Shown piece by piece: positions 38,091-51,080 of a DNA stretch of 64,000 nt. A model generated the notes under the pieces. It saw only the letters and a list, made by a program, of their open reading frames with translations, did not search any database and was not told the DNA's origin. The DNA lies in contig CAJNYU010003364.1 in assembly GCA_905331475.1 (NCBI GenBank), forward strand, positions 1 to 64,000. Reading direction: 5' to 3'. How positions within the stretch are numbered: position 1 is the stretch's first letter; each line of letters begins with the position of its first letter. This DNA comes from Rotaria socialis. Its lineage: Eukaryota > Rotifera > Eurotatoria > Philodinida > Philodinidae. The position numbers and the translations under genes are program-made.

Positions 38091-39825
38091 AAACAAATAA
38101 AACTGAGAATGTTCCTTCGATGAATGTATTCTTATTATTGATAACTAAAATATATACATGCATTGTACACCCACACTTAATCTCTTGCTTGTTTTTTACT
38201 TTACGAACGAAACACGAGTGAATTCGTATAAATATTTTTGTCTTTGATCTACCTTGATAAAACTTATCTACGTATTTAACTATCTAGATCGATAAAATAA
38301 CTTCTCGATGAACGTCAAGTAAATAAAATAAACCTACATGTTTGATGATCATCAAAACGCCTACGAATGACATCATCGTAATTTATTTTATTCTGTTTGT
38401 CTCTTATTATTATTATTCAGCTTATTTTCGTCGTTTAGTTTGTAGAGTATATGTAACATTATTTTTTACATTTTCTCTTAAGAGCCCAGAAAAAAAAGTA
38501 TGAAAACATTTAAAAATCGTTTATTCACTTGTTATTAGTAATACGAGAAAAACAAAAAGAAAATGAGTCGTTGGTAGAATTTACTATGTACATTTTTTCT
38601 TCTTTATCTTTTTTAGATGATTATTTATCAGTACCATCAACATAGTCCTACATTCATTTTGTTTCATTCTAAAGTAAGTCGATGTTTTTGATTCATATCC
38701 TTGAATATATAAATAAGTAAATATTTACAGCATACTCTATCGGATCAGTCGTCTGCCACCTACTGAGCAATCAGTAGGCAATAATTATAATAGCAAAAAG
38801 CCGTGAGCTTGCAAATACATTGAAATATATCCATATGTATGTATACATATACACATATATGTTTCGGGCGAATGAAAACTCAATTTTTTAGAGGCTTCCG
38901 CTTTTTTCCCCTTTTTTCGTAAAGCCAAGTATGACACTAAGTTTAGCCTTGACATTATATAAAACTTGTATGCGGTTATCAAGGTGATTACCTTGATCGG
39001 AGTTTCATGAATAACATCGTGGTCTTTATCATTTTGTATGTTGATAATTTTATTTAAAGAGGTTTTTTACAAAGCAGTAGAACAGACTGGAAGATGTGTA
39101 AATGAATGATTGTACGTATTTTGTTTTGTTGTTTTCTGTACGAAATCGGTAACAAACAACAAGATGTATTTTTGTAATTATGAAGCCGCGAAGTGTAACG
39201 CTTTTAGTTTATTTTGTTTAGTGCAATGTAAATCGATCGCTAATGTTTCTTTCACGTGTTGTCCCTTTTGAAATTGAAGAATAATAGAGCTAACCTATAA
39301 GGATAAAGAAAGAACGAACATTGCGAGTCAGTTAGCGATTGGAGGATGCTAACAGAACGGAAGTCTATCGTATGTTCAATATAGCGATGTGTGTGTCTGT
39401 ACAGGGACCTGTGAATAGAGAGAGAAGAAGCCCAGAGCGCGCACACACAAGAGAGCGAGAGGGGGGGGGGCGAGTGAAAAAGAGAAGAAAAGAGAAACGA
39501 AAGAAAAGTGATTGCAAAGCAGTTACAAATACTACTACGACGAATACAACTTATACAAGAGAAGGAAGTAGAAGAATAGATCACATAGAGTAAGTTCAAA
39601 ATACAAAGCAATGTGTTTATATGCACGTATACATACATATAGTTGACCTTTATTATTGGCACAATGATTCGTAATAATTATAGATAGACAATTTCAATCA
39701 TTCTGCATATATTTACTCTGTGTCAACATGCATACATTACTTTTAGCTCATTCGTTGATTCATTTATTGATATTGTATAAATAGATCTTACTTTTCTAGT
39801 TAGTGATTATTCATTGATTGAAATT
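38091..39825. other. Intergenic (SH2 gene / RALGPS)
   Basis: No supported gene. It has A/T-rich sequence with a G8 run near 39461-39468, CA/GA mixed repeats and a (TATG)n-like stretch at 38830-38862. The acceptor-like TTTTCTAG at 39792-39799 precedes the RALGPS ATG by 26 bases. Confidence 0.5.
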
Positions 39826-42800
39826 ATGCTCAACACGAGTAACGTTGCACATTCAATACTTGCTGAAGAAGTTGACAATTGCAATAGTAATAATAATAAT
39901 AACAATTGTCTATTGCTCAATGATATTTCATTTCATAATGATGATAACGTCACAAATGGATCATTAAATTATGCAGTTTATGATACAACCGTATTTGATG
40001 TGCTTAAAGTCGATGCTGAAGATTTTGCCGTAAGTTTTTAATTCATATTTGATTTGTTTATTTCTTGTTTTTATCTTGACACGAAAAAGATATGTCATGT
40101 GTACAACTACAAATATTATACGTAGAACCTTCTATATTGTTGACACGCGATCGATTGAGTAAACTTTAGTGTATACATAATCCTCTATTCGCGTTTCTTG
40201 TACGCGGTGTTATCTTTACCGTTGAATACGAACACCATATGTTATGTTGTTGAGAAGAAAAGAAAAAAAGGCGAAGATAAGTTCATCTTATTAATGATCA
40301 ACGGATGTGATCTATCGTTGAAAAGTAAAATAAGATGTTATATAGAGGAACGCTAAAAGATAAGAAATACTTGTTGGATTGATATTCCTCATGGGAAATA
40401 TACATTGAATTTTTTTTTGATTTACATTAAGCAAATGTGATTTCACAAGATAGATTTAAAAAGAAAAGAAAAGCTCAATTATGAAAATAAATGTTTGAAA
40501 TTTTTTAGTCACAAATCACATTGATGGATCTACCAGTATTCAAAGCTATCACTCCAGATGTATGTTACTTGCATTAATAAACAAACAACGTACACGATTT
40601 GCTTTTTTTGTTTATAGGAATTAACAAGTTGCAATTGGAGTTCAAAAGCTAAACTTGAAAAAGCCTATCATATTGTTCAATTTACCCGTAGATTTAATCA
40701 TGTTCGTTATTGAAAATGAAATGTTGAATGTTAAATTCAAATTTTATTGTAGGTGAATTTTTGGACTCAAGGTGAACTTTTACGTGCTGATATACTTAAA
40801 AATCGTATTGAAATTCTATCACATTTTATTCGAGTAGCCAAAGTAATTTGTTTTAAATTCAGTTCTTAATTTTATCGTTAATAAGATATTTTCTATTTTA
40901 TTTTCAGAAACTTTATGAATTCAATAATATCAATGGATGTATGGCTGTTGTGATGGCTTTACAAAGTGCACCTATTTATCGATTACAACGAACTTGGGCG
41001 GTAAGAGAAAGCTATTTGTTACGTTAATTCTAGTACTATTATTCGTATATTCTAGGGACTTAGTAAACGTGATCGTACAACATTTTCAAATTTGAAAGAG
41101 TTTGTTTCATCCAATGAAAATTGGAAACGACTAAGACATCATTTATCAAATACAAAATTACCATGTATTCCATATCTCGGTAAGAAAAACGAAGGACGCA
41201 AAAGAATATCATGAATTTTTCTAAAACTAGCAAGATATAGATGAGTTCATCGAGATGGACTTCCACTTTCTAAGGATGTACATGCTATCAGGTTCGCATG
41301 GATACCGTTAGCGTGTCAACAGTGAGCATCACTTTTTCGCATGTCAGCAGTACATAATAAATGCACATCTCATTAAGTAGATGAAGCCTGAATCTGCACA
41401 TATCCCATTGCGTCATCATAAGCCTTACAGTATTTTTATGATTAAAAAATTGTTCTATTTAAGGCATCTATTTAACCGATATCATCCGTATTGATACACT
41501 TCATCCACATGGCGGTGGACTGGAAACAAGCCAACGTAAAAATGCAATGAATAATATATGTCGAGTCATATCTGAATTCCAACAGTCAACCTACGGTATG
41601 TTTTATTTATAAAAAGAGAGAGAGAAAAATGAAATAATCATTTTTGTTTTAGAATTCCTCAAACCTATTGAATGCGTGCAAAATTATCTTGCGTCTGTAC
41701 GTTACATGGAAGAATTACAAACATTTGTGGAAGATCAAAATTTTAAACAATCACTATCCATTGAACCTGAAATAATAAATACTGATTATAACGATTCGCA
41801 TCTAGAACGAACACCAAAAAGTTTAGACAAATCAGCATCGTTCAAAGTTTCACATGTTGATTCACATTCAGCATATTCTCACAGACGAACACTGAGTGAT
41901 TATAATCAGTATGTTTATATGATTGAAAAAACAATTTTCAGTTCTTTATTTTATTTTTGTGACTTTTTTTTCCTAGTACAAATTGTGTATCATCATCGAG
42001 TAAATCTGCAACATTACCTTGCAGAACACACGAAAAGAAAAGTTTATTAGATGATAGTGTATTGGGAGATTGTATGCAAGAAGAAACTCGATCTAGTAAG
42101 TTCATTTTAAATAGATATTTGATTTTTTAATATGTTAACTATGACAATATTTTAGGTCTTTTATTATTTAAAGGTAAAATAACCTGCTAGCCTGTGTTTT
42201 CTTGTTTTCCTTTGGCAATAAAACATGCTTTGCTTATGGTTTCTATATTACTTGAGAACGCTCTTATCCTTAATGCATTCCTCTCTGTTTTAAAATATAG
42301 CACTATAATAATAGTAGAATGACTTTTTTGACATGCATTAGTTATACTTACCTAACATGCTTGTATCTTGTTTGAATGTTGAATGTTAACTCCTGCATAT
42401 AGATAAGTCAGTCATGATAAGTTTTTATAATGAAAACAAGTTGAATAACAGAAAATTGTTCGTAGGATGCAAATTGCTTGTTGTAATGCCTTATATAACA
42501 TTTATCAAAACCGAGTATTTGTATCTCAGTAAGCGACCTGACCCGAAGGAAATATGTCTGATTGTGAAATCTACAATACTTTAGATTTTTAGAAAAGTTA
42601 TGCTTTCGAATTTCGATAGATAGTGTTTCTAACATGTATCCTTTTTTTTATTATTATTTGCTTCATATCTCAAAGAGACTCTTTAGATCTGGACTTATCT
42701 CTTAATTAGTCATGTTTTATGATCATTGCGATATTTTGAGAATATGAACGCAAACTAAATGTGTTTTTCTTGATGTATCATCATATATAGTTGTATATCA

Positions 42801-43880
42801 AGAATCAAGCTGTTTCAGATACTCAATATTCCATCATATTTTAATATGTTCAGCTAAACGAAAGTTTGGAAACATTGTGAATCACATGCTTTTATCTTGC
42901 TATGATACTTGCGTGAAATTAGTTTTCGTTGAAAAAGACTTGTTGATTCATAGGTGACATCATACAGTTTTCCCTTGTCAAAAGAAGTTACCTTTTGACA
43001 TATTTGTAAAGAAAAATAATTTTGATGCTTATTAGTCTCTTCTATAGAAATCACTTGAAGTGCATCCTGTTATGTTTCACCCTATTTTTAGAATTCTTAT
43101 GCAAATAGAAATGTTTTTCTAATTATTTCTTGTTATGTTAAGGTACTGATTCAAGTGATTCATGTGAAGAAGCAATACGTAAAGCAAAAGAATACATTAA
43201 GAACAGTGGAAAACATCATCATATTGCTCAGGGAATGTCGGTGTCATTATCGTCATTATCAATGAAAGAACCATTGAACCCTCATAATGATCCATTAGTA
43301 ACATCAAATTTTAATTTTGAAGGATCTTTGCAACGTAAATGTTTACTAAAAAATTTTAAAAAGCCAACTATAGCCAAATGGAAAAAATATTGGGTTGCAA
43401 TATGTGAACATTTACTTTTTTTCCACAAGCAAAAACCTTTCATAATGACTTTACATATGCGTTTACATCGTTCAAATCGACAAGCATCAGCACACAGTGA
43501 TAATGATAATATATCTACGACTAAATCAGCGCCACCATTATTAGAATCATCATCATCAAGTAGAACATTAATTGAATCTGAAAGATTGTTTTATCGACAA
43601 AATCCAACTAAATGTCAATCAGTGTCTGATTGGCTTATTGTACTAAGTCAAAGAAAAAATCGCAATGAAATACAACTAAGTGATTTAAACAGAGGTAAAA
43701 TTTTTTCTCTTGAATCCGAAACAAAAACATGAATTTTATATTTTGCATTTAGGATCCATGTACAAATTTAAATTTGAAAATGCAGCAGTTGCAAATATAT
43801 GGTTTCAACGTTTAAAAGAAGCGTCAACATTCAAACAAAATAATGGTCGACGTTCAGAAAATTTAATTGCATTAGATTAA
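39826..43880 (+). CDS. RALGPS1: RalGPS: Ral guanine-nucleotide exchange factor with PH domain
   Basis: Eleven exons in phase: 39826-40029, 40509-40559, 40618-40701, 40753-40842, 40908-41000, 41056-41179, 41464-41595, 41653-41908, 41977-42095, 43143-43694 and 43753-43880, about 610 residues. The RasGEF/CDC25 domain (about 55-315) includes [59 protein letters not shown] and [14 protein letters not shown]. The conserved SKSATLP and LLDDSVLG block follows. A C-terminal PH domain begins near 443 ([32 protein letters not shown]) and ends about residue 600, with a serine-rich insertion of about 50 residues. The protein should activate Ral GTPases at the membrane, using PH instead of a Ras-binding domain. 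The PxxP SH3-binding motif of vertebrate RalGPS is not apparent. ATG 39826 is used; the upstream in-frame TTG is not a likely start. RALGPS1 and RALGPS2 cannot be told apart. Confidence 0.92.
42096..43142 (+). other. RALGPS intron 9 with possible 18-nt microexon
   Basis: A 1-kb intron in a gene of otherwise short introns. At 42156-42173 an 18-base segment lies between a good acceptor (ATATTTTAG) and donor (AAAG|GTAAAA). It keeps the reading frame on both sides and would insert SLLLFK, so it may be a cassette microexon. The rest shows no coding signal. Confidence 0.35.
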
Positions 43881-44454
43881 TACTTCTAACCAAAGCAAAA
43901 GATATATTTGTTTTGGATAATCACACTAAAATATGAGAATTAATCATCATTATCACTAGTCACGAATATACGTGCGGATATGTGTTATTGAAAAAAATAG
44001 AAAAACAAACACGAAGCTTTCTTATCTTTCTTTCCTTTCTTTTTTTTTTACCTATATTTCTTATTTTGTGTGTATGGTAGATATTTTAGTTTAGTATATC
44101 ATCTCGTTCCTTTTTTCTTTTCTATGGATATTGTTGTGTGTGTTTGTCGAAAAATAATGTTTTCTTTCGTGTGCAAATTTTGATATATTGAAACAAAAAA
44201 TAATAAAGAGCGCAGTAAAACTGTCAGCGCAGAAAATAAAAAGAATATCTAGGCTGTTCTTAAATTTAATTAGGTAACAATGAAGCGAGTAACTACCGAG
44301 CAAACAACACAAGAAATTGGATATATCTTGACTATTGAATGTAGTTTGATTCAATAAAAAATATCAGATAAACTTTGAATTGATACAGTTTTGGGATAGA
44401 CATATCATCATCATCATCATATGGTTATTTTATTTTAGATAAATTTCTTCTTGA

Positions 44455-45608
44455 ATGAATCAATCAAGATCGTATGGTGAGAGTCGAAGGCGAAGGCCGG
44501 TGAATAATAAAGTGCCAGCTGGGTAAATCATTATTTACAATTGAGCTGAATTAAATCGTCTTTTTCTATATTTAGTTGGCTTGATTATACTCCATTGCAT
44601 ACATGGATTGAAAATACTCGTCTAGTTCCATTCAAATGTCCTTTACGATGGGTTGAGTTTAACATAATTTTATAGAACATAAAATCGAATATAATTAAAT
44701 GTTTTCCTTGTTTTTCTTTTATAGTCAATCTTACGCAATCTAAATCAACGAGATCGATTTTCTTTGAATGATTTAATTGAACGTTTGGATTATCGAAAAC
44801 GTGAACTTGGCTTAATTATTGATTTAACTGATACTCATCGTTATTATGATTATCGAGTAGGATCTGAAAAAAAGCATAAATACTAAAATTTAATTTTTTT
44901 AAATCTCATTCTACAATAGGATGTAGAAGATTTGGACATTGAATATTGTAAAATTCGAGTACCAGGGCATCAAGATGTGTCAGATGAAAATTGTCAAAAA
45001 TTTTTTCGTATTGTTAATAAATTCTTACGCAATAATCGGCAGAATGGTAATCATTTCTGAACAATCTTGTGATAATAAGACGATTCTTTTTATTAGACAA
45101 ACTGATAGGTATCCATTGTACTCATGGAGTTAATCGAAGTGGCTATTTTATTGCCAGGTAAAATTTTCGACTCGCGTATCAAATTCTTCTTTATTGATTT
45201 ATACCCATTAAGATATTTAATTGAAATTCTTGGTCTACAACCCGATGAAGCTATTGCTGGTAAGGATTTGTTTATTCTGAGAAAATTATTCTTTAGAATT
45301 TTCTTATGCTAGCATTCAATCGAGCACGTGGACATAAAATTGAAAAAAATATTGAAGATCTTCAAACAAGAAAAAAAATCCAGTAAACTTGTTGCCTGAT
45401 CTTTTTTCATGTTCAAATAATTTTTTTTTGATATTGTAGTGTCACTTTCTCATCATCATCATCATCGTCGTCGTCGTCGTCGTCGTCATCAGATCGAGAA
45501 GTTGATGAATACTATACTGCAAAAGATCGTCCTTTACCATATACTAGGCCGTCGATAGATCCAACTTCAGATGAAATCTCGCCGACAAAATCACAGATAA
45601 CTACATAG
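44455..45608 (+). CDS. DUSP11: DUSP11/PIR1-type RNA 5'-phosphatase
   Basis: Eight exons in phase: 44455-44522, 44576-44651, 44725-44856, 44920-45046, 45097-45157, 45213-45259, 45313-45382 and 45440-45608, about 249 residues. The dual-specificity-phosphatase core carries GLIIDLTDTHRYYD, VPGHQDVSDE and the signature HCTHGVNRSGY (catalytic Cys142, Arg148), then LQPDEAIAAFNRARGHKIE, all as in human DUSP11. DUSP11 removes 5' phosphates from triphosphorylated RNAs in the nucleus. The shared blocks separate it from the capping-enzyme phosphatase, and no guanylyltransferase domain follows. The last exon encodes a run of 13 serines from a TCA/TCG repeat, then a low-complexity tail. An acceptor (TTTTATTTTAG) lies 16 bases before the ATG, and the RALGPS stop is about 560 bases upstream. 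Confidence 0.92.
45452..45490 (+). repeat. Coding TCA/TCG trinucleotide repeat
   Basis: About 13 consecutive serine codons of TCA and then TCG in the last DUSP11 exon, an in-frame trinucleotide repeat likely to vary in length. Confidence 0.85.
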
Positions 45609-48367
45609 TTATTGTTTTTTGCTACAGTATCTATCGTTATATTTTGTTACATAATTTTGATCTTTGTGTTACATTTCAACTATTTTTGACACATATCAAA
45701 TCGAATAGAAAATATTTAAAAGTAAACCACTCAATAAAAAAAATCAAAATCAAAATATATAATAGTTCTTATTTGCCTCATGCGTAATGTTTATATTTAA
45801 TTAAACACATCAATGCTACTAAATGGATAAGAAAGCATTTGCTCTGAGGCTATTGTTAATGATCCTATCCTTCGTCAAACATATCGTTTATATTGCACAT
45901 AACGGTAATCAAATATATTGATTAGATAACATTATTTTATCTAAACAGATATCAATATTGTAAATATAAATAAATAATAGAAGAAAGGAACAAGACATGC
46001 ATTGATTTATTTGAAGGATACTTAGAACATATGTCGATTCGCAAATATTGGTAGCACTCTAATGATATTAATGAAAATTAAATATTCAATATTTTTTTGT
46101 CTCGTATCACTAGCCACTTGATTTAATAGCCTCGTAGGCAAATTTAAATGAGACCAATGAAAATATATTTAGTATTTATTCTGAATCTCGATTACGCTTC
46201 TTGTTTACTGATGTTCATTGTAAGTCAAACTTTTATTACTATATTGTGCCTCTCGATCATGCGCACAAGACCGTATCGCGTAATTGCCGAAACAAAAATA
46301 TTAATATGTAGCTATGAAATATTCATTATTTTTCAATTATCTTTTTATGGAGTGCATCGCAAATAAATAAACACTTTAAAAGGAAAACTATATTTATCAA
46401 TCTGAAACTAATTGATAGTTCTTCAAAAATGTAATATTTGCGTTCATTTTATAGCAATCATTATAGATCTGAATCTATTGACAATCACATCACTATAACC
46501 TCTATTTTATGTATTATCAACGGGTCTCAGAAATATAGATTTCAATCTTTTAAAAATATCAGTGCAGTAGATTTTGATTAGAAACAAGATGTCATTTGAC
46601 AATTAAAGATAGTAAGCATAAAAATATCGATTAGACCCAATTTACTCGGTGTAAAAAAACAAGCAAAGAATCAAAGTAAAAAGGTCAATAATTTACATTC
46701 ATTTCAGCTAATAGTTGCCATAGGATATAATCAGTAATTTTAGATTTTATTTACAAAATATCGTATACCAAGCTCTGTGACAGATTCATTTATAGAACAA
46801 AATAAAAATATAAATAAACTTAATCGAAAACAAAACACTCACAGTTCATCGAATGTAATTTCTCGAATAAAATAAAATAAAATAAAATTACATAAACAAA
46901 ATGCTGAGTATTGATTTCATCTACTGTTCTACTTTATACTGTATAACTATCTTCTTAACTTTATTTGTAAGTCTATACATCACATCATATAACTCTTTCA
47001 TTGGATCACATAATCTAGACCTATACTCTCTCTCTCCGTAAGTGTACATCTCAATTCCATTTATCTAATACGATATCAACATTCTTTACTAATATTTTAT
47101 ATCATTCATCTTTGTGTTGTTTCATTCTTCGAGAATTGATTTAATTTGTTTATCAACCAGTCAGTCATCTCTAGATCACTCGTGAAGAGTATTCACGATC
47201 AACTGATCGGTAACAGATATCAAAATGATGCTAAGTATCAAAGAGAAACTGATCAAGCATAATATATAAAGAAATAAGTAAAATCAATCAAATTGAGTTT
47301 GAGAGAAGTAGCATCTGGCGTCGACATCAAACGAATGATTCATTGTACTCTTGACTGTAGCTAATCATGATAATTGATTTTGCTACAAATTGTCTTCCGC
47401 TGTTTCGTATGGTAATATTATCGCTGTATTTTTCCTCTGTAAACGACTGTTGACTAGCATCTATATCTAGTCAAGGCTATTTTAAGAATATTCTTTTTAC
47501 TAAACTACGTAATCGCATAACTTAATAGCATCAGCGTATTGACATTGATGTGTTTCTCTGACAGTTACAATAATAGTTTCGTTCTGGTCAATTCGTCCTC
47601 ATATCGTTGCGTGATAGTTAGGGGCGTAACCAGAAAAATATTATTGGGGGGGGGGGAGAGGTCGTGGGTCAACGCGCGGGTGGGCGCGCCCCCCCCCCCC
47701 CCCCCTGGCTCTCCTCTGGTTACGCCCCTAGTGATAGTATTGGTGAAGTTAGAGTATAGATTCAACAACAGTTTCTCTAACATTATACATATGAAGAGAA
47801 TTCGTATAGATATCTTAGTTATTCATGAGTTTCCTACAATCATTTCCGAGCTATCAGGAGTAATCAGAATAGTGATAGCTCTATGAAGATTCTTAACAGT
47901 TAGAAGAACTCAATCGCCTCTGTATTCATTGAAATCATTAATACTAATACAACTTTAAAAGAACAAATCTTTCGAATCTTGCTATCGGAAGTGTACAAAC
48001 ACATTGTATTGTACAGATGTCACTGTCATTCAATTGACGAGACTATTTTTAATTATTTTTCTCTATATGAAACTCAATCAAGATTGACAGGCTTGACTGA
48101 AGTATATTTGAATAATATCGATTCTTATTTACTTTCAATATCAGCGAAAATGTATAATCCTGGCCGCTACTATCCATGTGTGTATCAAATTGATCTTAGT
48201 GACAGTTACTTTCAGAAGCCACTTCTCCGTTATTTGATCTGTCATATAAAATGCGAATCATCATACCAAAATTTCGCATATAAAAACTAGAAGTACTTAT
48301 TCTTTAGGTATAATTGCCGTCCATAACTTTGATTAAGTCCTATTAATATTGCTGAACAAGAAATTTA
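45609..48367. other. Intergenic (DUSP11 / U2AF1)
   Basis: A 2.8-kb stretch without a supported gene. The open frames at 46148-46366 and 47979-48290 have no recognisable motif and no splice support. It contains the 112-bp hAT-like MITE at 47619-47730 and several AT-rich tracts (e.g. AATAA repeats near 46868-46888). A splice acceptor TTCTTTAG ends at 48307, 60 bases before the U2AF1 ATG. Confidence 0.5.
47619..47730. mobile_element. hAT-like MITE with 8-bp target duplication
   Basis: The terminal inverted repeats TAGGGGCGTAACCAGA and TCTGGTTACGCCCCTA are flanked on both sides by the identical 8 bases GTGATAGT. An 8-bp duplication with short G-rich ends is typical of hAT superfamily elements. 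The interior is very G/C-rich (runs of G and C), unlike the host. It has no coding capacity. Confidence 0.88.
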
Positions 48368-50207
48368 ATGGCCGAGTATCTTGCTTCTATTTTCGGTACC
48401 GAAAAAGACAAGTAAATATCTCATTTTTTTCAATTGATTCATGGTACTCATTGATTAATTTAGAGTTAATTGTTCATTTTATTTTAAAATTGGTGCATGT
48501 CGTCATGGTGAAAGGTAGGAATGGTTTATTAGCCATGCAAAATCTTTTAAAACTTTTAAATGTTCTAGATGTTCTCGTGTTCATAATAAACCAACATTTA
48601 GTCAAGTATGATGATAAAAATTCTCAAGTTTTTTCAAGTTATTCTTGTTTTTCTAGACTATTCTCCTAAAAAATCTCTATCTTAATCCGAACAATAATGC
48701 TATTCCAAAATCAGAGGGTGGTTTTGGTAATTATTAAAAGAATCAGAGTTGTATTGTTCATAGATATATATCCCGAATATTTATTTCTTTAGTTGAACAA
48801 ATCAATGAAAATACTTACACAGATGAACAAATTCAACAACATTTTGAGTAAATATTCATATCTAGAACTATGATTAATTTCTAAAACGATTTGGTTCTTT
48901 CTTTGTTCTAGTGAATTCTATGAAGAAGTTTACACTGAAGTTGAAGATAAGGTAAGTTTTATCTTTCTTTCGTTTTAAGTGAGCAGCTCCACATTTTAAT
49001 TTTTTCCATTAGACAAGGGCTATGTAAAAAAGAACAACTAAACTTTTACGTTTCTTTTTTGTTTGTCTCTTATATCTCCCTAAGATTCTATCGATTATTG
49101 CAGGCTTGAACCAACAGCACTCTCATCTTGTTTTATAAATATTCAATGGAAATAAAATAACACGTACAATATATAATATTACATAATATATATGTATATC
49201 TCACTTTTGTAGTCCCATTTTTGCAGGAGGATCTCTACATTTCTTTTCTATTAATCAAACAGCTGTACATATAAGAAAGAAAAAGAAAAAGAAAAGGTAG
49301 ATTGATAAATATCTATATGAACTATTTTTAAAAAAAGTTCTTTTTCATTATAAAAATTCTTACAACAAACTTTCGTGTGTTTACAGGTTTTTAGGACTGA
49401 TGCCTTTCCCTATTTTTGTTCATTCCTTTCATTTTCTTATATTGGATTATCGTGAATACGATTTTAGTATGGAGAAATTGAAGCAATGACAGTTTGTGAC
49501 AATCTCGGAGAACATCTCATTGGAAATATTTATATTAAAGTAAGAACAAAATATTTATAAGTAAACAGACAAAGTCGGAAATTTTCTTTTAGTTCCGTTT
49601 TGAAAAAGATGCAGAACGAGCTGTTACTGGTCTTAACACACGATGGTTTGATCGAAAACCAATTTATGCCGAATTAAGGTATTTATTATTGAAATTGTTG
49701 ATGATACATAAGAGTCATTAACAGTTTAATTATCAGGTCAATAGTAACTAAATTTGAATTTATACTGCGAATAGAGTTTGACAAATCTTGATAGTAAGGG
49801 AGAATTCGAGACTGATCGGATTTTATACCGAACATTTAGAAAATCTTCGGCCTTCAAAAAATTGTTGTTGCTATTTTTCTGATTTGCTATTATTTTGAAG
49901 CATGAGTAAGCATCCTTTTTTTTTGGCAAATAAAGCACATCATGGTTTACATAAGTGTGCTACAATATTTGATACGAGCAAATAGGTTACTAAAGAGATT
50001 TTTGTTTTTTAAATTAGCTAAAAATACTTTCTATTCAGGGACGGCGCGAAGCAACAAAAATATAGGGGGGTTACTTGAAAACGGCAGGGTTTTTTTTCAA
50101 AAATCGGAGTAAATCAATAAAAATCTCTTCTATTTTTTTCAAAAATCAGAGTAAATTTCTTCTATTTTCTTCAAATCGGAGTAAAATTGAAACAAAAATT
50201 TCCAAAG

Positions 50208-50251
<44 letters not shown>

Positions 50252-50872
50252 NNNNNNNNNCAATAAAAATCCCTTCTATTTTTTTCAAAAATCCTCCTAA
50301 ATTTCTTCTATTTTCATCAAATCGGCGTAAAATTGAAACAAAAATTTCCAAAGTTGGGACCCCCCCCCCCGTTCGCGCCATCCCTGTTTCTATTAAAGCA
50401 TATTTGTTTTGACCAATACTTATGCTATGAAAAACTTCTGTATGAGGATCGATCGAGTTCTAATTGCTAGTCTCAATAAGAATGCATCATACTCTATTCG
50501 ATACTGAATGATTCGTGCGTAGATATTTTTTATCTGATAACGGAACGTTTGATGATTCAACATAATTTTTATTTAGCCCAGTGACGGATTTTAAAGAAGC
50601 AAGTTGTCGACAGTATGAATTGGGCGAAGTAAGATATTGCTATTTTGTTTTTCTGGGCATGATTAAGTTTGATTGTATTGTTTTTAGTGTATGCGCAGTG
50701 GTTTTTGTAACTTCATGCATATTAAAACTTTATCGCCTGCAATAAAAAAACGTATTCGTGAACGTCGAAAAAGGTCTGTATTGTATATTGAAGAATCATT
50801 ATCATTGATCTTGTTAAATTTAGATCACGTTCACGTAGTCGTTCTCCATCAAACCGTGATCGTCGTCACTAA
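48368..50872 (+). CDS. U2AF1: U2AF1, small subunit of the U2 auxiliary splicing factor
   Basis: Eleven exons in phase: 48368-48411, 48464-48514, 48569-48605, 48657-48726, 48793-48847, 48912-48951, 49468-49539, 49593-49678, 50577-50628, 50688-50773 and 50824-50872, about 213 residues. The order is N-terminal MAEYLASIFGTEKDKVNC, first CCCH zinc finger ([20 protein letters not shown]), the U2AF-homology RRM (TILLKNLYLNPNN to WFDRKPIYAELSPV), second zinc finger (CRQYELGECMRSGFCNFMH), and a short RS tail (RSRSRSRSPSNRDRRH). It recognises the AG of 3' splice sites together with U2AF2. The RS/glycine tail is shorter than in vertebrates. Intron 8 (about 900 bases) contains a hAT-like MITE with an assembly gap. 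GLRX3 follows closely. Confidence 0.95.
50036..50386. mobile_element. hAT-like MITE with 8-bp target duplication and N gap
   Basis: Ends CAGGGACGGCGCGAA and TTCGCGCCATCCCTG are inverted repeats flanked by the identical 8 bases TTTCTATT, again hAT-type. The interior has two diverged direct copies of a roughly 97-base unit (50119-50214 and 50262-50357) separated by a long G run and 9 undetermined bases (50252-50260). The G run and Ns look like an assembly problem, so the true interior length is unknown. It lies inside U2AF1 intron 8. Confidence 0.85.
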
Positions 50873-51080
50873 ATAAACAGAAGACCAAGCAAGCAAACAA
50901 ACAAACATAGGAGTGTCTTGATAGAATTTGATTGTGCATGAAGTGTCTTATGTGTTATTGTACCAAGGATATTAATGTGTGTTTTGTATATAAAATAAAA
51001 TGAAAGAAAAAAATCGATACAAACGTCTTTGAGAAGACTTTATCGTTGTATTGGAAATACTATTATTTCAGATAATTGTT

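Noticed and set aside
47539-47886. Frames across the 47.6-kb MITE giving poly-Pro or poly-Gly
   Set aside because: Produced by the G/C homopolymers of the MITE.
50075-50381. Frames with poly-Gly/poly-Pro and undetermined residues
   Set aside because: They cross the assembly gap inside a MITE and are not coding.
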